Position numbers and translations under genes: made by a program
DNA from: Halogeometricum pallidum JCM 14848
Lineage (GTDB): Archaea > Halobacteriota > Halobacteria > Halobacteriales > Haloferacaceae
DNA: 64,000 bases
NCBI RefSeq assembly: GCF_000337095.1
Contig: NZ_AOIV01000041.1
Coordinates: 281,307-345,306 of the forward strand
Direction: 5' to 3'
Notes under the pieces: model-generated
The model's input: only the letters and a program-made list of their open reading frames with translations
The model's database searches: none
Told to the model about the DNA's origin: nothing
In this document: piece by piece, positions 16,055 through 25,589 of the stretch
Numbering within the stretch: the first letter of the stretch is position 1
How the letters are laid out: each line of letters starts with the position of its first letter

Positions 16055-18970
16055 ATGCATACGGGGCCTTCTGGAGGGGAGGACGCTTCGACCGAGCAGG
16101 TCATCGCCGAACCGGCGGAGATTCTCGAACGCGTCTCCGACGCGTTCTACGCTCTCGACACCGAGTGGCGCTTCAGATACGTCAACGAGCAGGCAACGAA
16201 ACTGCTCGACCGCTCCGAGGAGGACCTGCTGGGCCGCTCGGTCTGGGAGGCGTTCCCGGGCGCCGCCGAGACCGTCGTCTGGCCCGAGTTCCACGAGGCG
16301 ATGGAGACGCAGGAATCGACCAGCTTCGAGTTCTACTACGATTTCCTGAACGGTTGGTTCGAGGTGAGCGCCCACCCCTCCGAGACGGGACTGTCCGTCT
16401 ACTTCCGCGACGTGACGGCCGAGAAAGAGCGGGAGCGGCGGCTCGCAGAGACGCGGCGACGGTACCGGACGCTCGTCGACAACTTCCCCAACGGCTCGGT
16501 GGCGCTTTTCGACCACGACCTGCGGTTTCTCGTCACCGGGGGCGACGCCGACAAACTGAACGGCATCCGGTCCGAGCGGCTGTCGGCCTTCGAGAACGAC
16601 GATTTGGTGGGTGAACGGCTCTCGGACGTAGTGTCTCCCGACGTGGTCGACGAGGTGGAACCCCACTACCGGGCCACCCTCGACGGGGAGACGCGGACGT
16701 TCTCGCTTCCCATCGGCGACCGGGTCCACCGCCTCCGGACGGTCCCGGTCCGCGGGGAGGACGGCGACGTGCTCGCCGGCCTCGCAATCTCCCAGGACGT
16801 CACCGAGCGCTTCGAGAAACAGCGGGAGTTGGAGAACCGCTCGAACCAGCAGGAGATGATCGCGGAACTCGGACGGTTGGCGCTGGAACATCCGCCCTTA
16901 GACGACCTGTTCGACCGGGCGACGGAGGCCGTCGCGGAGACGCTCGGAAACGACTACTGCAAGGTGTTGGACCTCACCGACGACGGTCGGGAGCTATTCC
17001 TCCGCTCGGGCGTCGGGTGGAAGCCGGGGCACGTCGGCGAGGCGTCCGTCGCCAACGACGAGCACACGCAGGCCGGTTACACTCTGCTGTCCGAGAACCC
17101 GGTCGTCGTCGACGACCTCGCGACCGAGACGCGCTTCTCCGGTCCGGACCTCCTCATCAACCACGGCGTCGTCAGCGGAATCAGCACGACCATCGGCCCC
17201 GTCGACGACCCCTGGGGTATCCTCGGCACCCACGACACCGAGGAGCGGTCGTTCACGGAGTACGACGTGGACTTCGTCCAGAGCGTCGCCAACATCCTCG
17301 CGACGGCCATCGACCACCGCGAGTTCGAGCGCGAGCGACGGTCGCAGCGCGAGCGACTGGCGGCGCTGAACGACCTGAACTCGCTCGTCCAACAGATATC
17401 CGAATCCGCGGTCAAGCAGTCGACTCGCGCGGAGATAGAGCACCTCGTCTGCGACGCGTTGGCCACCTCGGACTCCTACGTGTTCGCGTGGATCGGCGAG
17501 GCGGACGAGGCGACGGGCGACATCGTCGCGCGGAGCGAGGCCGGCGTCGAGGACTACATCGCGAACATCAGGCTCAACGTCGACGGACCCGGTCGGGACG
17601 GCCCGACCGTGCAGGCGCTTCTCACTGGGGAGATGCAGGTCGTACAGGACGTCGACGAGAGCACGAACTACGCCCCCTGGCGCGGCCACGCGAGGGCGTA
17701 CGGCTACCGGTCGTCGGCGGCGATTCCGGTCGGATTCGGGAACGACCGGTACGGCGTTCTGAACGTCTACTCCGAGCGCCCCGGCGCGTTCGGGGCGGAG
17801 GAGCGGACGGCGCTCTCGCGTCTCGGAACCATCGTCGGCCACGCGCTCCGGTCGGTCGAGCGGGACCGACAACTCCGCGAGAGCGAGCGACGCTACCGGA
17901 CGCTCGCGGAGAACATCCCGAACGGCGCCGTCGCCCTCGTCGGCACCGACCTCACCTACCTGCTCGCGGCGGGGTCGAACTTCGACGATGCGGACCTCGA
18001 CCCCGGGGACATCGAGGGCACACACATCGACGACGTGACGTTCCTCCCGCAGGAGGTGCTCGAACCGGTGAACGACGCGCTCAGAGCGGCGCTGGCGGGC
18101 GAAACGAGGACCATCCGAGCCGACCTCGAGAACCGAGTAGTGGAGTTCCGCACGGTCCCCGTCCACGACGAGGGCGGCGAGGAGATTCGAGCCGCGATGA
18201 TACTCTCGCAGGACATCACCGAACGCGTCCGCCGCGAGGAGGATTTGGAACACGAACGGGAGCGACTCGAACTGATGAACCGGCTCATCCGCCACAACCT
18301 CCTCAACAGCCTCAACGTCGTGGACGCTCGCCTGGAGTTCGTCGAGGAGAAGGTCGACGCGAGCGTCGCCGAGCATCTGGCGACCGCGCGGAAGCGGACC
18401 GACTCGATGATCGAACTCGTCCAGACGATCCGCTCGCTGATGAACGCCATCGTCGAGGCGGACGGGGTGATGCTGGAATCCGTCTCGCTCGACGAGTGTA
18501 TCCGCGCCAAACTGACCGCCACGCGGGAGCTATACCCCGACGCGGAACTCGCGTACGAGGGGCCGACGGACGTGACCGTCGTGGCGAACGAACTGCTCGG
18601 CGAGGTGGTCGAGAACCTCCTCGTCAACGCCGTCCAGCACAACGACAAGCCGACGCCGAAGGTGACCGTCGACGCCGTCGTCGACGGGGAGACGGTGACG
18701 CTCGTGGTTTCGGACAACGGTCCCGGCGTCGACCCCGACCTCGAATCGCGGGTGTTCGACAAGGGGGCCAAGGGGTTCGAGAGCCCGGGCACCGGGTTCG
18801 GCCTCCACCTCGTCCGGGAAATCGTCGAGGCGTACGGCGGCGACGTCTCCGTGGAGAACCGACCGGAGGGCGGGGCGACGTTCCGCGTGGTGCTCCCGCG
18901 GGCGAGCGACGACCCGGACGGCGCCGAAACCGAATCCGAGTCCGAGTCAGACTCCGAGGTGGATAGTTAA
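16055..18970 (+). CDS. Multi-domain PAS/GAF sensor histidine kinase
   Basis: This 971-residue soluble kinase has two N-terminal PAS domains (about 25-135 and 145-255), two GAF domains (about 270-410 and 425-600), a third PAS (about 610-720) and a kinase core. The phosphoacceptor is His747 in LIRHNLLNSLNV. The ATPase shows the N box (about 845-865, VVENLLVNAVQHN), DNGPGVD (about 887) and GTGFGLHLV (about 912). The tail is acidic Glu/Ser repeats. No membrane helix is seen, so it senses cytoplasmic signals. A TTATA at 16027-16031 lies 27 bases before the ATG at 16055, which argues against the in-frame TTG at 16049. Confidence 0.92.
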   Translation: MHTGPSGGEDASTEQVIAEPAEILERVSDAFYALDTEWRFRYVNEQATKLLDRSEEDLLGRSVWEAFPGAAETVVWPEFHEAMETQESTSFEFYYDFLNGWFEVSAHPSETGLSVYFRDVTAEKERERRLAETRRRYRTLVDNFPNGSVALFDHDLRFLVTGGDADKLNGIRSERLSAFENDDLVGERLSDVVSPDVVDEVEPHYRATLDGETRTFSLPIGDRVHRLRTVPVRGEDGDVLAGLAISQDVTERFEKQRELENRSNQQEMIAELGRLALEHPPLDDLFDRATEAVAETLGNDYCKVLDLTDDGRELFLRSGVGWKPGHVGEASVANDEHTQAGYTLLSENPVVVDDLATETRFSGPDLLINHGVVSGISTTIGPVDDPWGILGTHDTEERSFTEYDVDFVQSVANILATAIDHREFERERRSQRERLAALNDLNSLVQQISESAVKQSTRAEIEHLVCDALATSDSYVFAWIGEADEATGDIVARSEAGVEDYIANIRLNVDGPGRDGPTVQALLTGEMQVVQDVDESTNYAPWRGHARAYGYRSSAAIPVGFGNDRYGVLNVYSERPGAFGAEERTALSRLGTIVGHALRSVERDRQLRESERRYRTLAENIPNGAVALVGTDLTYLLAAGSNFDDADLDPGDIEGTHIDDVTFLPQEVLEPVNDALRAALAGETRTIRADLENRVVEFRTVPVHDEGGEEIRAAMILSQDITERVRREEDLEHERERLELMNRLIRHNLLNSLNVVDARLEFVEEKVDASVAEHLATARKRTDSMIELVQTIRSLMNAIVEADGVMLESVSLDECIRAKLTATRELYPDAELAYEGPTDVTVVANELLGEVVENLLVNAVQHNDKPTPKVTVDAVVDGETVTLVVSDNGPGVDPDLESRVFDKGAKGFESPGTGFGLHLVREIVEAYGGDVSVENRPEGGATFRVVLPRASDDPDGAETESESESDSEVDS

Positions 18971-18996
18971 GTCCCCGCGCGCGGAACCGACGCGGT

Positions 18997-19122
18997 ATGG
19001 TAGACACCGACGCGCCCCCCTGGCGCGCCGCCCTCGGGACGTTCGCCGGCTACGGCGGAATACTGCTGTTGCTGTTCGTCGTCCTGTTTCTCCTGCCGTA
19101 CGCCGTCGTCAGTGCGCTCTGA
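18997..19122 (+). CDS. 41-residue single-helix membrane protein
   Basis: An ATG at 18997 opens a 41-residue frame with a short hydrophilic N-terminus (MVDTDAPPWRAALGTF) and one membrane helix (GGILLLLFVVLFLLPYAVV), ending VSAL. The length, codon use (strong G/C at third positions) and clean hydrophobic helix resemble the one-helix proteins of unknown role seen in haloarchaea. It follows the kinase by 26 bases on the same strand, so it may be co-transcribed. The function is unknown. Confidence 0.55.
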   Translation: MVDTDAPPWRAALGTFAGYGGILLLLFVVLFLLPYAVVSAL

Positions 19123-19220
19123 ACGACGCCGCGAACAGAAAAGTTCGGCTTCCGCGCTCTCCGTCGCGCCGTCCGAAAACGCCGACCGGAGGTCGGCGTC
19201 GCTCCGCCCTCGAATCCGAC

Positions 19221-20438
19221 TTACGCGAACGCGCGGGAGGCGTCGGCGTCGTCGTCGGTCTCGGCCTGAATCTTCTCCCAGGCGGAGACGAAGTCGTTCA
19301 TGTATATCTCCGTGCGGTCGTCGCGGATGGCGAACATGCCGGCCTCGGTGCAGATGGCCTTCACGTCGGCGCCGGAGGCGTCGTCGGCCATCTCGGCGAG
19401 TCGCGCGAAGTCCACGTCGTCGGCGACGTTCATGTTGCGCGTGTGGATCTGGAAGATTATCTCGCGGCCCTCCATGTTGGGCTTGGGAACCTCGATGAGG
19501 CGGTCAAAGCGGCCCGGCCGGAGGATGGCGGGGTCGAGCATATCGAAGCGGTTCGTCGCCGCGATGATGCGGATGTCGCCGCGTTCGTCGAAGCCGTCCA
19601 TCTCGGACAGCAGTTGCATCATCGTGCGCTGGACCTCCGCGTCGCCGGACGTCTTCGAGTCCGTGCGTTTCGAGGCGATGGCGTCTATCTCGTCGATGAA
19701 GAGGACGGCGGGTTCGTTCTCGCGGGCGACCTCGAAGAGGTCGCGGACGAGTTTCGCACCCTCGCCGATGAACTTGTGGACAAGTTCGGAGCCGGCCATC
19801 TTGATGAACGTCGCGTTCGTCTGGTTGGCGACGGCCTTCGCCAGCATCGTCTTCCCGGTGCCCGGCGGACCGTAGAGGAGGACGCCGGACGGGGGCTGGA
19901 TGCCCACTTTCTCGAACATCTCGGGGGATTCGAGCGGCATCTCGACGGTCTCGCGGACCTCGTTCATCTGCTCTTCGAGGCCGCCGATGTCGGCGTACGT
20001 CACGTCGGGGCTGTGCTCGACCTGCATGACCCGAGCGCGCACGTCCGTTTCGTTGTCGAGTCGCTTGACGATAGAGAGAGAGTTGTTGACGGCCACGCGG
20101 GAGTCGGGCTCTAACTCCTCGCGCAGTTCGTCGGTGACTTCCGTGAGGGCCTCTTGGTTGTTGCCGTGCTGTTTGATGATGACGCCCTCGTCCGTTATCT
20201 CTTGGACGGTGGCGACGAACAGGGGCGACTGTTTGAGCTTCTTGTTCTCGTGCGTGAGTCGCTCCAACTTCTGCTGGTACTTGTTGTTCTCAGCGTTCGC
20301 GTCCAGCAACTTGTCCCGCATCTCTTCGTTCTGAGATTCGAGGACATCGAGGCGCTCTTGGAGCGCCTGAATTTTCTCCTGCTGCGACGCCGCGTCCTCT
20401 TCGTAGGGAAGGTCGACGTCGTCCACAGTGTCGGTCAT
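19221..20438 (-). CDS. pan: Proteasome-activating nucleotidase (PAN)
   Basis: This 405-residue AAA ATPase unfolds substrates and feeds them to the 20S proteasome. It has an N-terminal coiled coil (about 15-70), an OB domain (about 72-140) and an AAA domain with Walker A GPPGTGKT (190-197), Walker B LFIDEID (246-252) and arginine fingers in ILRPGRFDR. The C-terminus ends RAFA, so the HbYX proteasome-docking motif is altered with Phe where Tyr is usual. The ATG at 20438 is divergent from the winged-helix gene. Confidence 0.95.
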   Translation of the reverse strand: MTDTVDDVDLPYEEDAASQQEKIQALQERLDVLESQNEEMRDKLLDANAENNKYQQKLERLTHENKKLKQSPLFVATVQEITDEGVIIKQHGNNQEALTEVTDELREELEPDSRVAVNNSLSIVKRLDNETDVRARVMQVEHSPDVTYADIGGLEEQMNEVRETVEMPLESPEMFEKVGIQPPSGVLLYGPPGTGKTMLAKAVANQTNATFIKMAGSELVHKFIGEGAKLVRDLFEVARENEPAVLFIDEIDAIASKRTDSKTSGDAEVQRTMMQLLSEMDGFDERGDIRIIAATNRFDMLDPAILRPGRFDRLIEVPKPNMEGREIIFQIHTRNMNVADDVDFARLAEMADDASGADVKAICTEAGMFAIRDDRTEIYMNDFVSAWEKIQAETDDDADASRAFA

Positions 20439-20576
20439 CGTCTGCTGTAGGGTAGCGTTTCATAAGAGGCTTCGGGTAGCCGGCCTTTCTGACCATCTCG
20501 CGGCCGATACGGTTTCGTGCTGTCGGCCGCTGTCCCCGTCGCGTTCCGGGGCGTCCGACCGAATTAATTCACAGAG

Positions 20577-20606
20577 GTAATAATTCGATACAGCAAATAT
20601 TATTAC
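20577..20606. promoter_or_regulatory. Perfect inverted repeat in the winged-helix/mre11/rad50 promoter
   Basis: GTAATAAT at 20577-20584 and ATTATTAC at 20599-20606 are perfect 8-base inverted arms separated by 14 bases, so their centres are 22 bases (two helical turns) apart. The right arm overlaps the AT-rich region where a TATA box for the winged-helix gene would sit. This is the layout expected for a dimeric regulator's operator. The most economical guess is autoregulation by the winged-helix product. Confidence 0.5.
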
Positions 20607-20632
20607 GCTACATCCACCAGATGAGGGTACGA

Positions 20633-20896
20633 ATGAGCACCACCGAGGTAGTCGGGACGGACGAGGGGTCGAGCGACCGCTGGGAACCGATTCGCGAGAT
20701 GCCGCCGAGCGCGAAACTCGTGGCGAAAGTGCTGGACTACGACGACACGCTGACGCAGAGCCAACTCGCCGAGGAGACGCTCCTCCCGCCGCGGACGGTC
20801 CGATACGCCCTCTCGCGTCTCGAAGACGCGGACGTCGTCGACTCGCGGTTCTCCTTCTCCGACGCCCGCAAGCGGCTCTACACACTGAACATTTAA
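20633..20896 (+). CDS. Small winged-helix DNA-binding protein
   Basis: This 87-residue protein (MSTTEV...) is almost entirely one winged-helix domain. Helices cover ETTLTQ-like LTQSQLAEETLLPPRTVRYALSRLEDADVVDS (in parts) with the recognition helix around PPRTVRYAL, then a wing with DARKRLYTLNI. It resembles MarR/TrmB-type N-terminal domains. An in-frame ATG at 20621 would add four residues (MRVR). I prefer 20633 because the N-terminus is then typical, but the choice is uncertain. It sits behind a strong inverted repeat and 25 bases before the next gene of a likely mre11-rad50 operon. Confidence 0.8.
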   Translation: MSTTEVVGTDEGSSDRWEPIREMPPSAKLVAKVLDYDDTLTQSQLAEETLLPPRTVRYALSRLEDADVVDSRFSFSDARKRLYTLNI

Positions 20897-20921
20897 ACCG
20901 GAGCGCGGGTCCAGACGCCCC

Positions 20922-21440
20922 GTGACCCGCGTCTCGTCCTCCCCTTCGACCGCCGCACACGGTTCTCAAACCGCTTCGGATCCGTCGGCCGTCTCCGATT
21001 CGAAGCCGGAGGCGCCCGCGCCTTCCCCCGATTCCGTCCGCACCGCGCTCAGAGCGCTGGCGACCGACGGTCCCCCGTCGCCGGGGTCGGCGTTCCGGGA
21101 GACGGTCGCCGAGGCCGACGCGGCGACGCCGTCCGCCCCCGACGCCGCGGCGTTCGTCTGCGCGGGCCGACTCCCCGAACTCTCGCGGGCCGTGGCCGAC
21201 GCCGAGGCGGCCGGTGAGACGCGCGTCGCGGCGACCGGACGACGCGCGCTGGCGACTCTCCGGCGACTCGACGCGGCCGCCGGGCGCGCATTCGGTTCTG
21301 ACCCTGAGGATGCCGAGCGCGTGGCGACCACAGACGGGGGGTTCGACGACTCCGGCGGACCGGGGGACGACGGCCGCGACCACTTCCGCCGCGGTCACGA
21401 CATCGTTTTACCGCGGACCGACCAATCCGCGAACAGATGA
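20922..21440 (+). CDS. Unknown protein encoded just before mre11
   Basis: This 172-residue protein starts at a GTG and ends in an ATGA overlap with mre11 (21437-21440). The first ~35 residues and last ~40 are low-complexity Ser/Pro/Asp/Gly. The middle (VRTALRALATDGPPSPGSA to ATGRRALATLRRLDAAAG) is helical and Ala-rich. I recognise no domain. The translational coupling with mre11 and its place between the winged helix and mre11 suggest a role linked to the Mre11-Rad50 complex or its regulation. A comparable small unknown gene lies before mre11 in other haloarchaea, from memory. Confidence 0.65.
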   Translation: MTRVSSSPSTAAHGSQTASDPSAVSDSKPEAPAPSPDSVRTALRALATDGPPSPGSAFRETVAEADAATPSAPDAAAFVCAGRLPELSRAVADAEAAGETRVAATGRRALATLRRLDAAAGRAFGSDPEDAERVATTDGGFDDSGGPGDDGRDHFRRGHDIVLPRTDQSANR

Positions 21441-22870
21441 CACGGGTGATACACACCGGGGACACCCACGTGGGGTACCAGCAGTACCACTCGCCCGAAC
21501 GGCGTCGGGACTTCCTCGACGCCTTCCAACGGGTGGTCACAGACGCCGTCGAGGAGGAGGTGGACGCCGTCGTCCACGCGGGCGACCTGTTCCACGACCG
21601 GCGGCCGGAACTCCGCGACCTGCTCGGCACCATCGAGGTGCTCAGGGAACTCGACGACGCGGGCATCCCCTTCCTCGCCGTCGTCGGCAACCACGAGTCG
21701 ACCCGCGGCGGGCAGTGGCTGGACCTCTTCGAGAACCTCGGCCTCGCCGAACGCCTCGGAGACGAACCCCGACTCGTCGGCGACACCGCCTTCTACGGCC
21801 TCGACCACGTCCCGAAGTCGCGCCGCGACGAGTTGACGTACGACTTCGAACCGCACGACGCCGCCCACGCCGCCCTCGTCGGTCACGGCCTGTTCACGCC
21901 GTTCGCCCACGCCGATTGGCAGACGGAGACGGTGCTCGGGGAGTCGAACGTCGAGTTCGACGCCTTCCTCGTCGGCGACAACCACGCGCCGGGCACCGAA
22001 CGCGTGCTGGAGACGTGGGTGACGTACTGCGGGTCGACCGAACGCGCAAGCGCCGCCGAGGCGGAGGCCCGGGGCTACAACCTCGTCGAGTTCGGCGCGG
22101 AGGTGGACATCCGCCGGCGCTCGCTGGAGACGCGACCGTTCGTGTTCGTCTCCGTGGACCTCGCCGAGGGGGAGGGGGCCGACCGCGTCCGCGAGCAGAT
22201 TCGCCAGCGCGACGTGACCGACGCCGTCGCCATCGTCGAACTGACCGGCGAGGGCGACCCGGTGACGCCCGCCTCCGTCGAGGAGTTCCTCACCGAACGG
22301 GGGGCGCTCGTCGCCCGCGTGACCGACCGCCGACAGACCGAGTCCGAATCGGAACTGAGCGTCTCGTTCGCGGACCCCGACGACGCGGTGCGCGAACGCG
22401 TGACCGACCTCGGCCTGTCGACGGCCGCCCGCGACGTGGAGGAGACGGTCCGTTCGAGCAAGACGGCCGACTCGAAGGTCCGCGAGGAGGTGAAGACCCA
22501 CGTCGACTCGCTGGTCGAGGCGGACGACCTCGCGGCGTTCTCGCCGGCCGAGAGCGGTGACGACGGGGCCGACTCAGCAGGAACCGGGACCGACGCCGGG
22601 GAGGCCGAATCCGAGGCTGCCGGGGACGAAAATGGAGAACGGTCGCCCGAGGACGCGCCGGAGACAGAGGTCGTCGAAGCGGGCTCGGGCGAGACGGACG
22701 GCGGCGAAGTCACCAATGTCGCCGGAGACGACGACGACACCGGGACGGACACCGCAACCGTCGGAGACGACACCGCCGACGCCGCTGACGACACCGATAC
22801 CACCGACGACACCGCCGACGCCGACGACACCGACGACTCGGACGGCCAGTTCACCATGGAGGACTTCTAA
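21437..22870 (+). CDS. mre11: DNA double-strand break repair nuclease Mre11
   Basis: This 477-residue protein has the calcineurin-like phosphoesterase motifs of Mre11 in order: HTGDTHVG (about 6-13), HAGDLFHD (about 49-56), VVGNHES (about 79-85), GHGLF (about 154) and VGDNHAPG. These bind the two catalytic metal ions for exo/endonuclease action at DNA ends. The capping domain follows, then a long acidic tail of Asp/Thr/Ala repeats (about 375-470) ending DGQFTMEDF. rad50 begins immediately after its stop, so the two form one operon and one complex. Confidence 0.96.
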   Translation: MTRVIHTGDTHVGYQQYHSPERRRDFLDAFQRVVTDAVEEEVDAVVHAGDLFHDRRPELRDLLGTIEVLRELDDAGIPFLAVVGNHESTRGGQWLDLFENLGLAERLGDEPRLVGDTAFYGLDHVPKSRRDELTYDFEPHDAAHAALVGHGLFTPFAHADWQTETVLGESNVEFDAFLVGDNHAPGTERVLETWVTYCGSTERASAAEAEARGYNLVEFGAEVDIRRRSLETRPFVFVSVDLAEGEGADRVREQIRQRDVTDAVAIVELTGEGDPVTPASVEEFLTERGALVARVTDRRQTESESELSVSFADPDDAVRERVTDLGLSTAARDVEETVRSSKTADSKVREEVKTHVDSLVEADDLAAFSPAESGDDGADSAGTGTDAGEAESEAAGDENGERSPEDAPETEVVEAGSGETDGGEVTNVAGDDDDTGTDTATVGDDTADAADDTDTTDDTADADDTDDSDGQFTMEDF

Positions 22871-25555
22871 ATGCGCTTCGACCGGATTCGACTCCAGAAC
22901 TTCAAGCCCTACGCCGACACCGACCTCGAACTGACCGACGGCGTGACCGTGATCCACGGGCTGAACGGCAGCGGGAAGTCCTCGCTGCTCGAAGCCTGCT
23001 TCTTCGCGCTGTACGGCGCGCACGCGCTGGACGAGACGCTGGAGGACGTGATGACCACCGGCACCGAGGAGGCCGAAGTCGAGTTGTGGTTCACGCACGA
23101 CGGCGCCTCCTACCACATCGACCGGCGCCTCCGGAAGTCCGGCGACCGGGTCCAGACCGCAAAGTGCGTGCTCGAAGGTCCAGAGACGACCGTCGACGGG
23201 TCGCGCGACGTGCGCGGGTTCGTCACCGACCTCCTGCGGATGGACGCCGAGGCGTTCGTCAACTGCGCGTACGTCCGGCAGGGCGAGGTGAACAAACTCA
23301 TCAACGCGACGCCGGCCCAGCGGCAGGACACGATAGACGAACTGCTCCAACTCGGCAAACTGGAGGAGTACCGCGTCCGCGCGGGCAACGCCCGCCTCGG
23401 CGTCGAGGACGTGTTGACCGAACGGCGCGGCGGCCTCTCGAAGGTCGACTCGCAGATAGAAGCCAAGGAGGACGCCGACCTCCACGCGCGGTTGAACGCC
23501 TTGGAGACCGAGCTCGGCGAGGTCGACGCGAAGATAACGAACTACGAGGAACAGCGAGAACGGGCGGTGTCGACGCGCGAGGACGCCCAAGACGTCCTCG
23601 AATCCTATCGCGAGAAGCGCGCGGAACTGGACGACCTCGACGAGGATATCGCCGACCTGCGCGAGACCATCGAGGCCGACGAGCGAAAGCGGGAGTCGCT
23701 CCGGAGCGAGGTCGGCGAGGCGCGGGACAGAGTCGAGGAACTCCGCGCCCGCATCGACGACCTGCGCTCGGAGGCGGACCTCGACGAGGCGACGGCGGAC
23801 GCCGTCGCGGCCCGGCGCGAGGAACTCGACGCCCGGGAGGAGACGGTGCGCGAGGACCTGACCGACGCGCGGCAGCGCCGGACGATGCTGTCGAACCAGG
23901 CCGAGAAGCTCCGCGAACGCGCCGAGGAGTTCGAGTCCCGAGCGACCGAGAAGCGCTCCCGAGCGGAAGAGTTAGACGACGCCGCAGAGGAGGCCGAGGC
24001 CGAACTCGAACAGCGGCGAGAGCGACTGGAGACGCTCGAAGGAGAACTCGACGACCTCGAAGCCGAGTTCGCGGACGCACCCGCCGAACTCGGCGGCGCG
24101 TCGGCGCACCGCGAGGAGGTTCGGGAGGCGTTAGCCGACGTGCGCGAGCGACTCACCGAGGCGAACGCCGAACTGGAGAACGTCCGCGACAGGGCCGAGG
24201 AGGCGCGGGAACTCCGCGACGCGGGCAAGTGTCCCGAGTGCGGTCAACCCGTCGAGGACTCCCCGCACGTCGACGCCATCGGCGAGTACGAGGAGCGCAT
24301 CGAGGAGCTAGAGAGGACGCTGTCGAACCTCCGCGACCGGCGCGAGACGCTCGAATCGAAGGTCGAGCGAGCGGAGGAACTGGTCGAGGCGGAGAACAGG
24401 GTCGGCGAACTCCGGAGCAGTCGGGACCTGTTCGAAGAGCGCATCGACGACGCCGAGGAGACCGTCGAGGAGCGCCGAACCGAGGCCGAGTCGCTGCGCG
24501 AGACGGCCGACGAACTCGACGCGGAGGCCGAGGAGAAGTGCTCGGCGGCGTCGACGCAGGCGGAGGCGGCCGAGGAGGCCGGAGCGACCGTCGTCGAACT
24601 CGAAGCCGACGTGGAGGCGGTTGCGGACGCCGAGGAGCGACTCGACGCGCTCTCCGACCGACTCTCAGCGCTCGAAGAGACCCACTCGGAGATAGACCGC
24701 CTCGAAGAGCGGCGGGAGAACGTCGCCGAACTGAACGACGAGCGCCGGGAGCGGCTGGCCGAGAAGCGCGAGCGTCGCTCGTCGCTCGCCGAGGAGGTGG
24801 ACGAATCGACCGTCGAGGACGCCCGAGAGCGCGAGGAGAAGGCGGCGGACTACGTCGAGCAGGTGGACGAGGCGTTGGCGACCCTCCGAGAGGAGCGCGA
24901 CGAACTCCAGAGCGACGTGGGGGGCGTGAAAGGCGAACTCCGGCAGTTGGAGGAGCTCCGGGAGGACCGCGAGGAGCTCGCGGCCCGCGTCGACGCCCTC
25001 GAATCGCTCCACACCGAGATAGAGGAACTGGAGGCGATGTACGGCGACCTGCGCGCGGAACTCCGCCAGCGCAACGTCGAGAGCCTCGAACGGATGCTGA
25101 ACGAGACGTTCGACCTCGTCTACGGCAACGACGCCTACTCGCGCATCCGCCTCGACGGCGAGTACGAACTGACGGTGTTCCAGAAGGACGGCACCGCGTT
25201 GGACCCCGAGCAGTTGTCCGGCGGCGAGCGTGCGCTGTTCAACCTCTCCCTGCGCTGCGCCATCTACCGCCTCCTCGCGGAGGGAATCGAGGGGGCGGCG
25301 CCGATGCCGCCGCTCATCCTCGACGAACCGACCGTCTTCCTCGACTCCGGGCACGTCTCGCGCCTCGTGGACCTCGTCGACGAGATGCGCGACCTGGGGG
25401 TCCGACAGATAATCATCGTCAGCCACGACGAGGAACTGGTCGACGCGGCGGACGAACTCGTGACGGTGGAGAAGGACCCGACGAGCAACCGGTCGTCGGT
25501 GCGACAGGAGGACGCGGCGGCCCTCGCCGCTGCGGAGTCGCTCGCCGACGACTGA
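22871..25555 (+). CDS. rad50: DNA double-strand break repair ATPase Rad50
   Basis: This 894-residue SMC-like ATPase shows Walker [10 protein letters not shown] (about 33-41), two long antiparallel coiled-coil arms (about 170-750), the zinc hook CPECGQP with Cys454 and Cys457, the ABC signature LSGGERALF, Walker [10 protein letters not shown] and the D/H-loop segment [10 protein letters not shown]. It tethers DNA ends and controls Mre11. The start ATG directly follows the mre11 stop (no gap). Size and all motifs are intact. Confidence 0.97.
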   Translation: MRFDRIRLQNFKPYADTDLELTDGVTVIHGLNGSGKSSLLEACFFALYGAHALDETLEDVMTTGTEEAEVELWFTHDGASYHIDRRLRKSGDRVQTAKCVLEGPETTVDGSRDVRGFVTDLLRMDAEAFVNCAYVRQGEVNKLINATPAQRQDTIDELLQLGKLEEYRVRAGNARLGVEDVLTERRGGLSKVDSQIEAKEDADLHARLNALETELGEVDAKITNYEEQRERAVSTREDAQDVLESYREKRAELDDLDEDIADLRETIEADERKRESLRSEVGEARDRVEELRARIDDLRSEADLDEATADAVAARREELDAREETVREDLTDARQRRTMLSNQAEKLRERAEEFESRATEKRSRAEELDDAAEEAEAELEQRRERLETLEGELDDLEAEFADAPAELGGASAHREEVREALADVRERLTEANAELENVRDRAEEARELRDAGKCPECGQPVEDSPHVDAIGEYEERIEELERTLSNLRDRRETLESKVERAEELVEAENRVGELRSSRDLFEERIDDAEETVEERRTEAESLRETADELDAEAEEKCSAASTQAEAAEEAGATVVELEADVEAVADAEERLDALSDRLSALEETHSEIDRLEERRENVAELNDERRERLAEKRERRSSLAEEVDESTVEDAREREEKAADYVEQVDEALATLREERDELQSDVGGVKGELRQLEELREDREELAARVDALESLHTEIEELEAMYGDLRAELRQRNVESLERMLNETFDLVYGNDAYSRIRLDGEYELTVFQKDGTALDPEQLSGGERALFNLSLRCAIYRLLAEGIEGAAPMPPLILDEPTVFLDSGHVSRLVDLVDEMRDLGVRQIIIVSHDEELVDAADELVTVEKDPTSNRSSVRQEDAAALAAAESLADD

Positions 25556-25589
25556 CGCCGACGGGGTCGACGGCCGGGCCGACGGCCGG

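Noticed and set aside
16994..18376. Long antisense frame within the histidine kinase
   Set aside because: It mirrors a gene with clear PAS, GAF, H-box and ATPase motifs; it is codon-bias shadow.
22781..22850. Asp/Thr/Ala repeats at the mre11 end as a separate repeat element
   Set aside because: They encode the acidic tail of Mre11 in frame, a normal halophilic feature, and end in the conserved-looking FTMEDF.
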